Shown: piece after piece, positions 29,613-41,379 of the stretch
Numbering within the stretch: the first letter of the stretch is position 1
Layout of the letters: each line of letters opens with the position of its first letter
Origin: Pratylenchus scribneri
Lineage: Eukaryota > Nematoda > Chromadorea > Rhabditida > Pratylenchidae
NCBI GenBank assembly: GCA_030063045.1
Contig: JAQSEB010000059.1
Span: 5,022,001-5,086,000, forward strand
Direction of reading: 5' to 3'
DNA: 64,000 bases
Translations under genes and position numbers: made by a program
Notes under the pieces: model-generated
What the model saw: the letters and a program-made list of their open reading frames with translations, nothing else
Database searches by the model: none
Told to the model about the DNA's origin: nothing

Positions 29613-30975
29613 TTTTTGGAATGTTTTTGTGCAAATTGCAGAACAGAAAAAATGGATGAGACTGGTTGGTTGGATGGATATTTTGAACAGAACATTTTGG
29701 CCCTTTTTATGGGGCCTTTTTGGGAGGAAGACCCATAGAAGAGATGAGGTGGGCCAAAAGGGGAGGTTACTATTTTTTGGGGGAAGTTAATTAGTCGGAT
29801 GAATGCAACAAAGGGGAATATGATGGGCACAACAAAAAGTGCGTCAATAGACTGCCCGCCTACCTTGCAGTAGGACAACAAATTCTGGGGGCAATTCAGT
29901 AAAGGTGAATGAATAAATTCTGTTTTTGGGCATCAAAAACAAAAATAACCCAACCCCACAATCCTCTTAAATTGTCTCAATTTTAAAATTGACGTTAAAT
30001 GTCATCAATTGTGCCGTCACCGTACTTTATATAATTTTATCGGGAAGAACATCACAAATTTCAATGAAAAGGGCAAAAAAGGCGAATATCGAAATAGTAT
30101 TAGAGATATTACAGATAATTTTATTTGTGGATTTGAATTGTATTGAATGAATGAATGGATTAGATGATTGGTGAAGGCTGGAGGTCCATAAGAGTGAAGA
30201 ATCGCCAAAAGGTCAATCAAAAGTTGGTCATGGAAAATGGTTGTTAAAATGTTAAAAAGCTAGCATAAAATTCAGAATAGGAATTGGCTGTCGTGGAAAT
30301 TAAAATACCAGAATATTGAGAGTATTTTTTGGCAAAAATGGATGGAAAATGTCAATTTAATTGAGAATCGCCATATTGCCCTGGGCTTCAAATGAATTTG
30401 TATGCAAATGGCCAAGCCAATATTTGTTGAGGATACAATTAACTATTAACAATATAAATATAGATTAATAATGCTCATTCATAATTTAAATTGGGATCAC
30501 TAGCAAATTTTTGGGGTTTTTTATGGTTTTGCTTTGAATTAATTAGCTGAGGATGGTTTGGGATGGAGGGATTCAGACAAAATTGACTTAAACGGATGAA
30601 TTTATTTTAGATAATTGGCAATATGAGGTGGTGGCACGGGTAAATATCAAAATAATAATAAAAAGGTGTTTCGAATTCATTGGGTTTTATCAGAGAGAAT
30701 GGCAAATTGAAAATGGAGTGGCGATAAAACAATTTGTTCAATTTATTAATTAAAAAGAGAGGGCACAAACAAAAAAAGTGTTAAAGAGTGTACCGTGTGC
30801 AAAAATGAAGAACCTGCCAATAAATAAATGTGAGAATGCACGACGAGTTTATTTGGAGATTATGTGAATTTGGGTTGGTGGGGGAATTGGTTGAGTCTTT
30901 GGAAGGAATGGACGGAAAAAGTGTTAATAGCTTGATTATTTGTTAATCAATTCTTTCTTCAATTTCTTCTTTTCG
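29613..30975. other. Intergenic region between Staufen 3' end and the small secreted gene
   Basis: About 1.4 kb, AT-rich, no coding pattern on either strand beyond frames antisense or shifted to the small gene. No RNA gene or repeat recognised. Confidence 0.45.
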
Positions 30976-33900
30976 TCACAATTTGCTCAATGAATTCTGA
31001 ATAGCGTTGAATGCCGCATCGGTGTGTGCATCAGCTTCGGTTGGCCCACTTCCATGACAGACCTTTAAATTTTTATTATTTTCGGCATAATTTGAATTAA
31101 ATTACAATTGGTTTTGCCAGTCCAAGTGTGAGCAATGTAAAACATTGTTCTTCATCGGTCGAATTTTTAGTCTTAAAAATTCCATTATAAATGTAACCGA
31201 AACAAATTAACCTTTGGAAAATCGGAATAGGCCACACTGAATTTGAACTGTTTGGCCAAATATTCGAGGAATTGTTTCGCGCCTAATAATGCTAATTTCT
31301 CCTCTTTTTGTTCATTCAATTTGGGTTGATTTGAACAATTTGGCAAAATTTGATAATTTGGGACAGCGGTGGAATTTGGAATTAATGGAGGAGAAACTGA
31401 ATGAAATAAACCACTATTTAATATTTTTTCAACTCACCAATTGGCAGCAAAAATGAATTTGTGAGTATTTGATTTTTTAATGGAGCAAAAGTAGGCAAAT
31501 TATTAATCAGCGAAGTTGGAGATGTGGCCGATTGGTTCATTGCCAATGTTGTTGATTTTGTATCATCCTTCGCATCTTCAACCCATTCCACTAATCCATT
31601 TGACCATTCATTCTTTTTCAGTTCCACAAATCCCCTCTTTTCCTTCTCCGAATTTGGCCATTGCAAAAAATGTTTTGCCATTTCCGTCAATTTTTTCTGC
31701 TCCTCCGCATTGAGTATTCTTTGGGAATCTCGACTTCTTCTCTTCAATTTTCCTCCAAGATCCGATTTTAATGGTGCAATTGAGGCGGACGGGTAGTTTG
31801 AATCCTCTGGTGGAGGGCATGCACTCACCTAAATATAATTATAATTTGATGAATGATCTTGATCAGTTACATTTACATTATTAATTTTTCTATTAATATT
31901 ATTGAGTCCCTATTCTTTCCTATGCACTTACTTGTTCACTGAATGTGACTCGACGGCGTTGGGAACGAATTGGTTGGATTGAGCGATCATCGCCACTTTC
32001 TTGAGGAGGCGAAGGACTGCTGGCCAGATGAGGAGATGACGAATCTTCATTTTCGGGTGAATGTTCTGCACTCAATGTTCCATTGGATGGACTTATGGCC
32101 ATTTCCCAATGTTCCTCCACTTCTTGCCGTAATGCTTGTTCCACATCGGCAAATGTTTCCAATGGTTCCTTTCCCTGTTTTTGTGAACCATTCCAGTCAT
32201 TCTTCTCTTCTTTGGCCATTTCATTTGCATCGAAAAGGCCAATTTCCATGAATTCCATTCCTCCATCATTTTGTTGTTCATTCCTCTTCTTCAATAAACT
32301 TTTTCCTGGTTGCGGCATTGGCTGAACGAATATATTCATCAAATTTGAAGGAAATATTCCAAACCCAAACCAACCTTTACATAACCAATTGTGGCTAACA
32401 TTGCCTCGGCCGCTGCTCTTTTTGCCAATTTTTTGTTCGGTCCTGTTCCCTCCTTTTGTAAATCCATGCATTCCACCGAAACAATAAATTCCTTGTGGCG
32501 GTTTTGGCCTTGTTCCGCAACAAGTTTAAAAATCGGTTCACGTTCTTGGCGAATTTGCATCACTTGGATTAAACGTGAAATTGGGTTAATATGATGACCG
32601 TAATTCGGGTCCATTTTCTAGAAAATATAAATTAATTTTAATTTTGTATTTATTTTTTTACTTTGTCTTTTATGATTGTTTTTCGTTTGCCATTTCCGCC
32701 CATTTCCTTTGCATTCGCCGGTCCATTTCCTCCCCTATATGTCCTTTGTTGGCTAATTCCAGTGCCATTTTGACGAATTATTTGGGCGGCCAATTGAATT
32801 GGATCATCGTCGACAATGTTGCGAATTTGTTCCAATAATTTTTGGCACGCGGCCTGTTTTGCCGCCTTTTTGCTTGGTCCTTGTCCTTCGGCCACATATT
32901 CCTTCTCTTTTGCATTTTTTGATGTGCCCAATCCAGAAGAAGGTGTGCTAAGTCGGCATCGGAGTGTATAAACTCGATTATGTGGTTCACCGGTCTCGGC
33001 CAGCACTTCGAATTCAATATTCTAAAAATATTAAATTATATTCAATTTTAATTAATTAAACCATTCTTAGCCGAAGTGCGCATTCATGAATTTGGGAGAC
33101 AACGGATTTTGTCTTCCTCCTCGGTGGTCGTTCTCCCCTCTCATCCAGCTCATTTTGATTTGCAATTTCTTTTTCCTCATTATTTTCTCCTATAAAAATA
33201 TTATATTTTATTCCAATTCATTTCCATTTCTAACCTTCTTCTTCTTTCCCACCACTTTCTGGGGTCGACAAAGGTGATGATTCGCTGTCCAATGTCGGTG
33301 GTGATGAATTATGGACTGACTGAGGACTGGACAATTCGAATTTGCTTTGTTCCAGTCTATTATCCTCTTCTAATGAAATTCGATGGCCAATTGTTGTTGA
33401 ATTCTCTGCATTTCGTTTATATCGCTCTAATTCCGGTTTAATATGGGCTAAAGCTAAAGTTGCTGCCTAAAATTCAAAATAAATAATTCAATTTTACTTA
33501 CTATTTTCTGCTTACCTTTTGTTTAGCAATTTGAAGGTTTGGAGCCGTTGCAATATGTTCTGAACCATCCAAACTAAACGTAATTGTTACTTTGGCTGAT
33601 ATTTTGCATCTGAATTGAATTCATTTCCATGGGCATATTTGAGGTTGATTGTGAATAATTGGGCAATAAAATGGGCTAAATTATAGAATTGAGTTGTTGA
33701 ATATTAATTTTTCGATTTTACATTGATTGGAAGTGAAAGGCAATTTTGGAGAAAAGGTAAACCCTTCGAATTGTCCACAAATTGATGAAATTGCAGTTGA
33801 GGGAGTGTTGGCGAATGTGTTGCGAATCCATTGATTGGTGGTGGACAAGAAATCATGGCCAAATCCAGAATTGAGTTTAATCGTTTATTGGGCGAAATTT

Positions 33901-34919
33901 GAAGTTGAGGATGGGCAGCAGCTTGGATTGGATTTGGATGAGTGAACAAAGCCGTCGGTGGAGCATAACAAAATTGTTGATTGGCAGGATTTGGAGTAGG
34001 AAAACCAGGCAATATCCTGCATTATTGATTGATTCATTTTCATAATTATTTCATAATATTCTTACGACAAATTAGGCATCGGTTTGATTGGAGTGGTGAT
34101 TGATGATGATGATGAGTGGCCAGAGCGAATTAATTCCTCTTTATATCGCACATTTATTCCAATTTGGGCACTGACTATGTTCAGCAATAAAATTGGATTA
34201 CTAGGCTCATCTTTCTTTCCAGGGCGCCGACCATTCCGCATTTGTGGTGGTTTTGAAAGAGTCGTCGAATCAAGAGCGAATTGGGCAGCTGCCTGCTGGG
34301 CCTTTTTAATCGATGGACCACTGCCTTCAAATTCTTGGCCATGGCATAGGACTAATTTGACGGTAAACTTCTTTTTATGAGCTGGTCCACTTTCATCCAA
34401 CAAAACATATTCATGGCGAAGCTGAATAAATTAATAATAAATTTTATTGTTGCATTTTTATTTTAAATACCTTATTATAACGTGCTAATTCAGCTATTCG
34501 GCACATTGGCGTTTTTTCGTTTGATTCTTTCCATTGTGAATAATTGTAAACATGTTTGCTAGCTGCCGGCTCAATTTGTCCCTTTCCGCACCAAATTTGT
34601 GGATGTTGTTGTTGCTTTTGCGAACATTTTTCAGTTGGATTGACTGCAATCGGATGTGGGGAACTGCGGCCACTTCGTAATGATGATGATGAAATTTGAT
34701 GATTAGCACCAAAATTGTTGGGTTGAGGCTAAAATTGGATATTTTTTATTAAATGAATAATATTAATAAAACCGAGTATTGGCGATTGTGCTGCAATGCT
34801 GGGATTTTATTTGATTCGTAAATGGGAAAATGTTGTTGAAGATTTTGCATTGGAATGGCAATTGGTTGGACGAGAAGAGATTGTGGCCTTTGCGATTGTG
34901 GCATAGTTCTGCTATTCAT
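30976..34919 (-). CDS. stau-1: Staufen-like double-stranded-RNA-binding protein
   Basis: Binds structured RNA for localisation, translation or decay. Five dsRNA-binding domains in Staufen order can be read. dsRBD1 (34510-34270; CRIAELARYNK, then GPAHKKKF and SGPSIKKAQQAAAQFAL). dsRBD2 (34230-33450) is split: NPILLLNIVSAQIGINVRYKEEL, then a Pro/Asn-rich insert, then CKISAKVTITF with IAKQKAATLAL; Drosophila Staufen dsRBD2 has the same kind of insertion. dsRBD3 (33120-32800; EGQGPSKKAAKQAACQKLL). dsRBD4 (32605-32370; NPISRLIQVMQ, EGTGTN-like GTGPNKKLAKRAAAEAML). dsRBD5 ends the protein (31290-30976; VCHGSGPTEADAHTDAAFNA). The 32.3-31.4 kb part is an acidic, Ser-rich linker. Introns are about 40-60 nt. 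The start is tentative: 34919 is the first ATG of the open exon, which stays open further 5', so an upstream exon is possible. Confidence 0.9.
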
Positions 34920-34952
34920 TGATAATGCACGATTATTATTTTGGTAGATCAA

Positions 34953-35838
34953 TGGTGGAATTTGTTGATTGGATGAGTAAATTAGAATTATTAGGCAGAC
35001 ATAAATTTTGTTGATAACCAGGCAAAATCAAATTTTCGTGACCGGTACAGGTGCAATTTTTGGGTAACCCGCAATTGTCGAGTAGCGCTGAGCGCTCACG
35101 ACCCAAAGGATTAAGCAGACACGGGTTTTAGCTTTAGCTAAAAAAGTTAATTTAAACAAATTTTCTTAAATGAAATTGTGGCAAAAATTTAGGTAGATCT
35201 TTGAAATCTAATTTGGGTGCTCGGAAGCTCGGTGAGGTGTTGGTGTGGTACATACTAAAAGCACATTTCATTCACCGAAAAAGTCCCGAAGACATTTTAT
35301 CCAAACCGGTTTCACTTTCAAGTTTCAACAATTTACAGAGATTGATTGAATGAGATGAGAATGAACCAAAAAATCAATGATATTTCGGGTTCAGCATTTT
35401 GGTTGGTAAACCCTTAAACCTCTTCGAAAATATAAAATGTTACTAGTAAAAAACATGTTGGTTTGATTGGATTTTGGAAACTACAAATTTGTTATCCAGA
35501 CTCCTCTCCATAATTTTTGCATGGAATTGAATACTTAATGGAATGGAACCAAGGCAGATTTATTATTTAATTCTTATGAACTCTGGATCTGGACTCTTTC
35601 CTCCCTTATTAAAAAAATATACAATTTCCGAACATTCTTTTTTTTTTTACATTTTATTCAAGAAATACAACAATATATATATGGAACAATTATAGATATG
35701 ATGGTATTAGGGGAAGAACAATAGTGGATGGAAGGGAATGGACATGACAAATTACAAGAATAGAGAGTTGGAATGGGTATGGGGACGTGGGAGAGATCGA
35801 TCCTATGGTTGCTTCATCTTCTGGTTGTCTTCGGCGCA
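34953..35838. other. Intergenic region between Staufen and MSP
   Basis: No gene seen. The MSP 3' UTR should occupy roughly 35838-35645, ending at a - strand TTGAATAAAATGT polyadenylation region (plus-strand ACATTTTATTCAA at 35649). The 35.0-35.3 kb part is less AT-rich but shows no open structure. Confidence 0.5.
35641..35667 (-). terminator. MSP 3'-end/polyadenylation region
   Basis: On the - strand this reads TTCTTGAATAAAATGTAAAA, about 170 bases past the MSP stop, containing AATAAA. The same sequence, 26 identical bases in all, lies at the 3' end of the neighbouring kinase gene (38422-38447). Confidence 0.7.
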
Positions 35839-36277
35839 TCACATGTTGTATTCGATTGGCAGATTCTTGCGGCGGACCATGCCATCTCCTTGGAACCATT
35901 CGCGACGGAATTGCTTGGCTGCTCCCTCCGGTGTGTTGGTCCATTCCACGGTGACGCGGTCGTTGTTGGTGGCCTCGGTTGCAGAATCGAAGGCATCGCA
36001 GGAGATGGCAATGTTGATGGATTCCTTCGGGTCAAGCACTCCATTGGGCGGGTCCATGTTCAGACGTTGCGGGTTGGTCGTTTTGAAGGCGAAGCCGATG
36101 CGGTGACCGCCGGAGTTGATGATCTGTGGGAAAAAGGGATTTATTATTTGATTTGGAAATTTTAATTTTAAATTAACTGACCTTCATGTAGTAGGTGTGC
36201 TTGTCATCGAACGGGGCGTTGAAGATGACCTTTTGTCCTGGTTGTGTCGCAATGTCGCCGGGTGGAATTTGTGCCAT
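35839..36277 (-). CDS. msp: Major sperm protein
   Basis: Cytoskeletal protein that polymerises to drive crawling of nematode sperm and is released as an oocyte maturation signal. Two exons, 36277-36182 and 36123-35839, with a 58-nt intron; 381 nt, 126 aa, the normal MSP length. It begins [19 protein letters not shown], runs through [19 protein letters not shown] and [20 protein letters not shown], and ends KNLPIEYNM. All are hallmark MSP segments. A TATAAAAG box lies at 36375-36382 (- strand), about 100 bases above the ATG. It is divergent from the TTBK-like kinase. Confidence 0.98.
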
Positions 36278-36374
36278 GTTGATCGTCGAGATTGGTTGTT
36301 TGCTTCTTGAAGAGATTGATTTGCTTGTCGTTTGTTGGTTGATCGGTTGATGCTGAATGATGCCGAGGCAGTGG

Positions 36375-36542
36375 CTTTTATACTTCAACAAATGAGCAAG
36401 AGAGAAAATGACATTTTTATTACCGTATTAATATATCGTATCGTATGGGAAATATTTTATATCGATTTTTCCATACAGTACACAGAAGCTGGATTTTTCT
36501 AATGTAAAACAAGGAAATTTTAGATATAAAAGCCGTCCAATC
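36375..36542. promoter_or_regulatory. Divergent promoter region of MSP and the kinase gene
   Basis: TATAAAAG occurs on the - strand at 36375-36382, facing MSP, and on the + strand at 36535-36542, facing the kinase. The 150 bases between hold ATATCGAT- and TATCGTATCG-like words and AGATATAA, a possible GATA-type site. Both products are of sperm type, so joint germline control is likely but inferred. Confidence 0.6.
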
Positions 36543-36736
36543 ATTTATTCCGACATGTGCGAACGAACCAACCCATCCATAACAACAAAGCAACCCGTCA
36601 TATCCATCTTCAAAATCCAGCATTCCCTTTTGTATCCAGTCCTTGCTCCAAATCGGCGCCCAATCTTCTCACATTCCAGCAGGTCAGATTCATTTTTCAT
36701 TTATAACAATTTTTAACCATTTTTCAATTTCAGCAA

Positions 36737-38302
36737 ATGCTCAACAAACAAAGATCGATCGGCAAGTGGGAAATCCAAGGCAAACTCGGAGAGGGAGCGT
36801 TTGGCAGTGTATTCCTCGTCAGTGTCACATCAAAAGCGGATCAACGACGTTTTGCAGCAATGAAGGTCGAGGAGCGGCAGAAAAGCAAATTCGACGAATT
36901 GTTGAGAATGGAGATCTATGTGCTACAAAAATTGCAAGTCCCGAATGGCGAGAACCAGAAGTATTTTTGCACGATCCACGACCAAGGACAAACGGAGCAA
37001 TACAAGTAAGTCAATGGGTAGAATAAATTTTGTGGGTGGATTTAATTTGTTCAAATTTCAGTTATCTCGTCATAACTCTGCTCACAAAACCGTTGGAGGA
37101 CTGGAGAAGGCAACAAGTTGGCCGGAAGTTCAGCGATAAAACAACACTCAAAATTGGAATCCAGTTGATGGCCGCCTTCAAACGAATGCACAAAGCAGGA
37201 TTCATACACAGGGACGTCAAACCAGCAGTAAGTCCCTTCATATGGATTTTCATTACAATCAATAATCATTCATATTTTTACAGAACATGGCACCTGGCTA
37301 CAAGCGCACATCGATGATCTACCTGTTCGATTTTGGCCTTGCTCGCTTCATATACACGGATGAAACAAAGAAGAAGCTGAGAGAAAAGAGGGCAAAGGTT
37401 TGAAAATTTAATTTTTTGTTTTCTTTTATATTTCCCATTTATTTTAGGTAAATTTTCGCGGCACACATCGATATTGCTCATACAATGCACACAGAGCGGA
37501 TCAAGGCAGAGTTGATGACCTATGGAGTGTTATGGTGAGTCCGAATGTTGGATTGATTTAATTTTTCAATGTTCCCAACATTTTAGTATTGCCTGGTCGA
37601 ATTTTGCGCTCCACCACTGCCCTGGGCCGGTCTCCCGATGAAGCAGAAGGAAAAGATGAAGGGGGAAATCACCGATGGAGAATTGTTCAAGGTTGGTTTT
37701 GTTTTTCGGATACTAAATTGTACTAAATTCCCCATCCATTTTTAACAGGAATGTCCGCCTTCTTTCAAAAGGATCAGTCAATCACTTCGTCGCCTTGGAT
37801 TTGCTGATGAGCCCAAATATGATCAATACCAACGCTGGATGCACGAGGACCTGCTGGCGAAAGGCGTGAATCTGCTTGCAAATGAACCACAAGAGCCATT
37901 CGAATGGGAGCGAGAAAGGAGCGAGGAGAATTTGGATGGGACGACCAACGATGATCAAAAGCACCACGCTGTCCGTGAGGTGGGTTAATTTCATTTTTAA
38001 GTTAATTTTAAACTTCTAATTTGTTTATTTTTCAGAAAGGCGCCGATGATGATGATAATGAGGATTCGCTCAGGACTGCCGACTCCATCTTCTCTTCAAC
38101 ATCGCAAACCAACAATGCAAAGGATGGAGAAGAAACAATCGATGATACGCTTGACGACATACCGGAAAATGACGAGCTGCTGCAGAAATTTCGAAGCGAC
38201 AAGGAGAAGCGGGCCAACAAAGCAGCAGCAACAACAAAGAATGGCGGCAATGGCAAGGCTGATGTTCGACCGGCGGGCAGCAAAGATGACGAGAAGAAAT
38301 AA
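36737..38302 (+). CDS. CK1-superfamily, TTBK-like protein kinase (sperm type)
   Basis: Seven exons: 36737-37005, 37062-37227, 37284-37397, 37448-37534, 37587-37691, 37749-37979, 38036-38302; 1239 nt, 412 aa. Kinase motifs: GEGAFGSVFLV, AMKVE (lysine), HRDVKPANM, LFDFGLARF, and FRGTHRYCSYNAH in the activation segment, typical of TTBK/CK1. The C-tail after about residue 300 is acidic then Lys/Ala-rich (DDDDNEDS, NKAAATTKNGG). A 5' UTR intron or trans-splice acceptor ends at 36733, three bases before the ATG. Nematodes carry large sperm-expressed TTBK-like families. Neighbours MSP and the DC-STAMP gene fit that role. Substrate unknown. AATAAA at 38431 follows the stop by about 130 bases. Confidence 0.93.
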
Positions 38303-38421
38303 AAGAAGACAGCAATTCAAAATTGTGATATTTTTCCATTTTTTGTAAATTGTAAATAATTGTTGTATGTCTATATTTTCTATTGTATTTGTTCATTGTT
38401 TTTTGTTTCCATAATATTGCG

Positions 38422-38447
38422 TATTTCTTGAATAAAATGTAAAAAAA
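38422..38447 (+). terminator. Kinase 3'-end/polyadenylation region, identical to that of MSP
   Basis: Contains TTCTTGAATAAAATGTAAAA, identical over 26 bases to the sequence at the MSP 3' end. AATAAA is the likely polyadenylation signal. Confidence 0.7.
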
Positions 38448-38631
38448 GATTTTCGGAGATTATATTTTGCTTTTTATTAGAGTCCAAACTCCAAACTTGT
38501 ATTCCATGTTTGATTTTAGGTCATTGACATATAAAGAAATAAATCGAATAATTTATTATAGGTAAAATAACGCAAAGGGTATTATATCAAAAGAGAATCA
38601 CAATCAGAATAAATTAAATAAAATCAAATGA

Positions 38632-41175
38632 TTATTTCTTTGGTGCCTTTTCTTCTTTGTCCTTTTTATCCATTTCCTCAATTCGATTTGTATTGACTCG
38701 AGCAAAAATTAATTTATTGTAGAGATGAATAATTCTGGCTTTGGCCCTGCGGGGGAACACCAAACCAAGCACAAAGAAGAGAACAATTCGTTGAATAACA
38801 AATGTGAAAAAGACCTAAAAATACAAATAAATTAATTAGCAAATAAAGAAATTAACCTGAAGAAGTAACATCAAAAGCAAAGGTAAGCCAATATAAAGTG
38901 CATTGAATCCCCATTCCGGTTGAGATGGTTTATAACGAAGGCAATGTTCATTGTCCAATTTTTCGTTCAATTGCATTGTATAATTCATATTCAACAATTT
39001 CCTCAGCAATTCGGCAATTGCGCCAGTTCCATTCACTTCGATAAGCAAATTGTGATGACCTTGTTGGACCCGGGTCATTTTGCCGTGGTCAACAATCTAA
39101 AATTAATCTTAATTATTAAAAATGAATTTGTTTACTTACAATTTGAAGCATCCGATAAAAATAATGGTCAATCATAACAACGACCAATGCAATGAATGCA
39201 ACGACCATCCAACGGCTGAAAGATTTGCTCATTTTTCGAAGTTCATCCACTCGCGGCCATCTTTTCAAATAATAAAATAAATTATTTAAAATTGATTAAT
39301 TATACCCAAATGGTCCGGTAATTTTGTTGTGTTTCAATTCATCCTTTCGTAAAGGTTCCAAATAGACTTTGTTTTGCTGTTTCCTCTTTTGGTCAATTTT
39401 CCTAAAATATTTTTGTTTAATTTAATAATAAATTACTTTGTTACCAAAAATATCGAGTTGTGAATGAATTTTTGTATTCAATGTCATTCAAATAATTCAA
39501 TGTACTTTGCACACAATTTCGAAAAACAAAATAAGTGAAAATGATGAGAAGGAAGGCAAGAATTTGGCGTAGTGTGGCAATTATGACCTTAAAAATAATT
39601 ATTGTAATTTATTTTTGACTATTTAATTTACCTTATAAACTTCCACATCATGTCTCACTTCCTCATGTAATTGACTAATGGCATAACCTCGTTCCAATTC
39701 GGGCGCTTCCACCGCTTGGAAATGAAGCTAAAAATTCAATTTTATTTAAAATTAAGAAAAAAAGAAACAAACATTTAATTGAAGTTGCCGTTCAATTTGT
39801 TGGCTAACATTCTGCAATCCGTACATTTCATCGTCCAATTCCGATGAAAACAATGTTTCATGTTCTCCTCTGGCCGCGTCCATTTTTTCGCCGCGTTCAC
39901 AAAATTGATTGGAAACTTTGTTTATTCGATTTGCTTGACAAAGACTCAACGAATTCATCCGTGAACAAGTCAAATAATGAATTGGGAATGGCACCGAATT
40001 ATAGCAGAGACTCTAAAAAATATTTTCAAAATTGAATAATTTGTCCACCAACCTGCGTTTCTTCAAATCTTCGATGGCAAGAGGCAACAGTGCTGGCAAA
40101 CATTAATTGACATCTTCGTGTAAAACGATGCGCCACTGCCCGTCCCAACTGTGATTTCAGTCTTTTCCATGCTGGTTCGGCCGACCGGTCAATTTTGGTC
40201 TGCCCTTGGGATTCATCATCCACATCACCGCCATCCGAATTTAATTGACGGTCGGCGAGTTGCTACAAAAAATAGTAAAAAGAAATTACAATTTAATTAT
40301 ACTTTTGCAGTGTCGATTATTGCTGCCAATTGATTGTCCTCTTCCGTGTCATTTTCCTCGATTTCATCGTCATAAGGTTGAATCAATGAACGCAATTTTT
40401 TGATAGCACGTTTGCCAATTGTTGTCGCATTTCCTAAATTATTCTATTTATTTAATTTTTGAGAGTAAAACCAACCAAAATGTTTTTCAAACATTGCTTC
40501 TAAAGGACCAGCCTGCAATTCAATTCGTCGTTTTGCAATTTTTGCTTGAATTTCCAAATGGCAAATGGTAACCCGTGTTGAAATGTCGAAATTGTTCAAA
40601 ATATTCTTAATTGGTCCTTCATCAACCTTTTCGAATACATAAACCGAAAGTAGGCCTTGTCCAGTGCTGCTGAAGCCGGAGAGAATTGCGCAAATTAGGG
40701 CGGCACGAATGATCTTAAAATTTGATATAAAATGAATTATTCTATTTTAAATTAACCGGATTAAATGTAAAAAGTAAGGCGGCAACAGTAATCAAACTCC
40801 ATTGCACAAAAATGCACCAAAATTGTGAAATCAATGTTGTATTGCAGGCAAAATTGATTTTAATCCAAGCCAATTCATAAATTAACAAAGCCAATGCAAG
40901 ACCAATTGGGAAATTGTAAAAAAACCGGAGCAGAAAATAATCATTTGAACCACTAAATAAAAATAAATTATACAAAGACAATAAATTTAACCAAACCTGT
41001 GCAGAAAAATGTCAGCAATTTTTGAACGTTGCAGTTTATTTCGTCTTCTCTCCCGATGCGGCTCCACAACCAATGTCATTATGCCTTCTTGTTTGAGTCG
41101 TCCAAAACTTCTTTTAAATTTGCGCATAATACTTCCATTATTATTTTCGTTTTTACGATCCGAAACACCGCTCAT
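38632..41175 (-). CDS. DC-STAMP-domain membrane protein (SPE-42/SPE-49-like)
   Basis: Multi-exon gene starting MSGVSDRKNENNNG (41175) and ending EEKAPKK (stop 38632). Hydrophobic segments: FFYNFPIGLALALLIYELAW and WSLITVAALLF near the N-terminus, then ATLRQILAFLLIIFTYFVF, MVVAFIALVVVMI, and LYIGLPLLLMLLLQ with VFFTFVIQRIVLFFVLGLVF near the end. Between them lie a hydrophilic domain with Cys (NSLSLCQANR, NQFCERGE) and the segment YNSVPFPIHYLTCSRMNSL. This arrangement matches DC-STAMP-like proteins such as SPE-42/SPE-49, needed for sperm-egg fusion in C. elegans. The C-terminus lacks the RING-type cysteines of SPE-42. About ten exons with 40-60-nt introns; not every junction was checked. Confidence 0.75.
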
Positions 41176-41379
41176 TTTTTTCTACCGAAAATGTTTAATT
41201 TCCAATTTCCATACAAATTTGCGATTAAATAAACCAATAAAAAATAATTAAATGTTCGAACAAATATTCTCTAATTTTGATAAATGCACATTTATTGATT
41301 TATACAGAAAGAATATCAAAAATTAATTGAGTATCAAAAAATTTGGAGGAAAATAAATATTTGGCACATTGCATCAAAA

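Noticed and set aside
29489..29881. 130-aa frame on the - strand
   Set aside because: It overlaps the small secreted gene in another register and lacks its signal peptide and splice fit.
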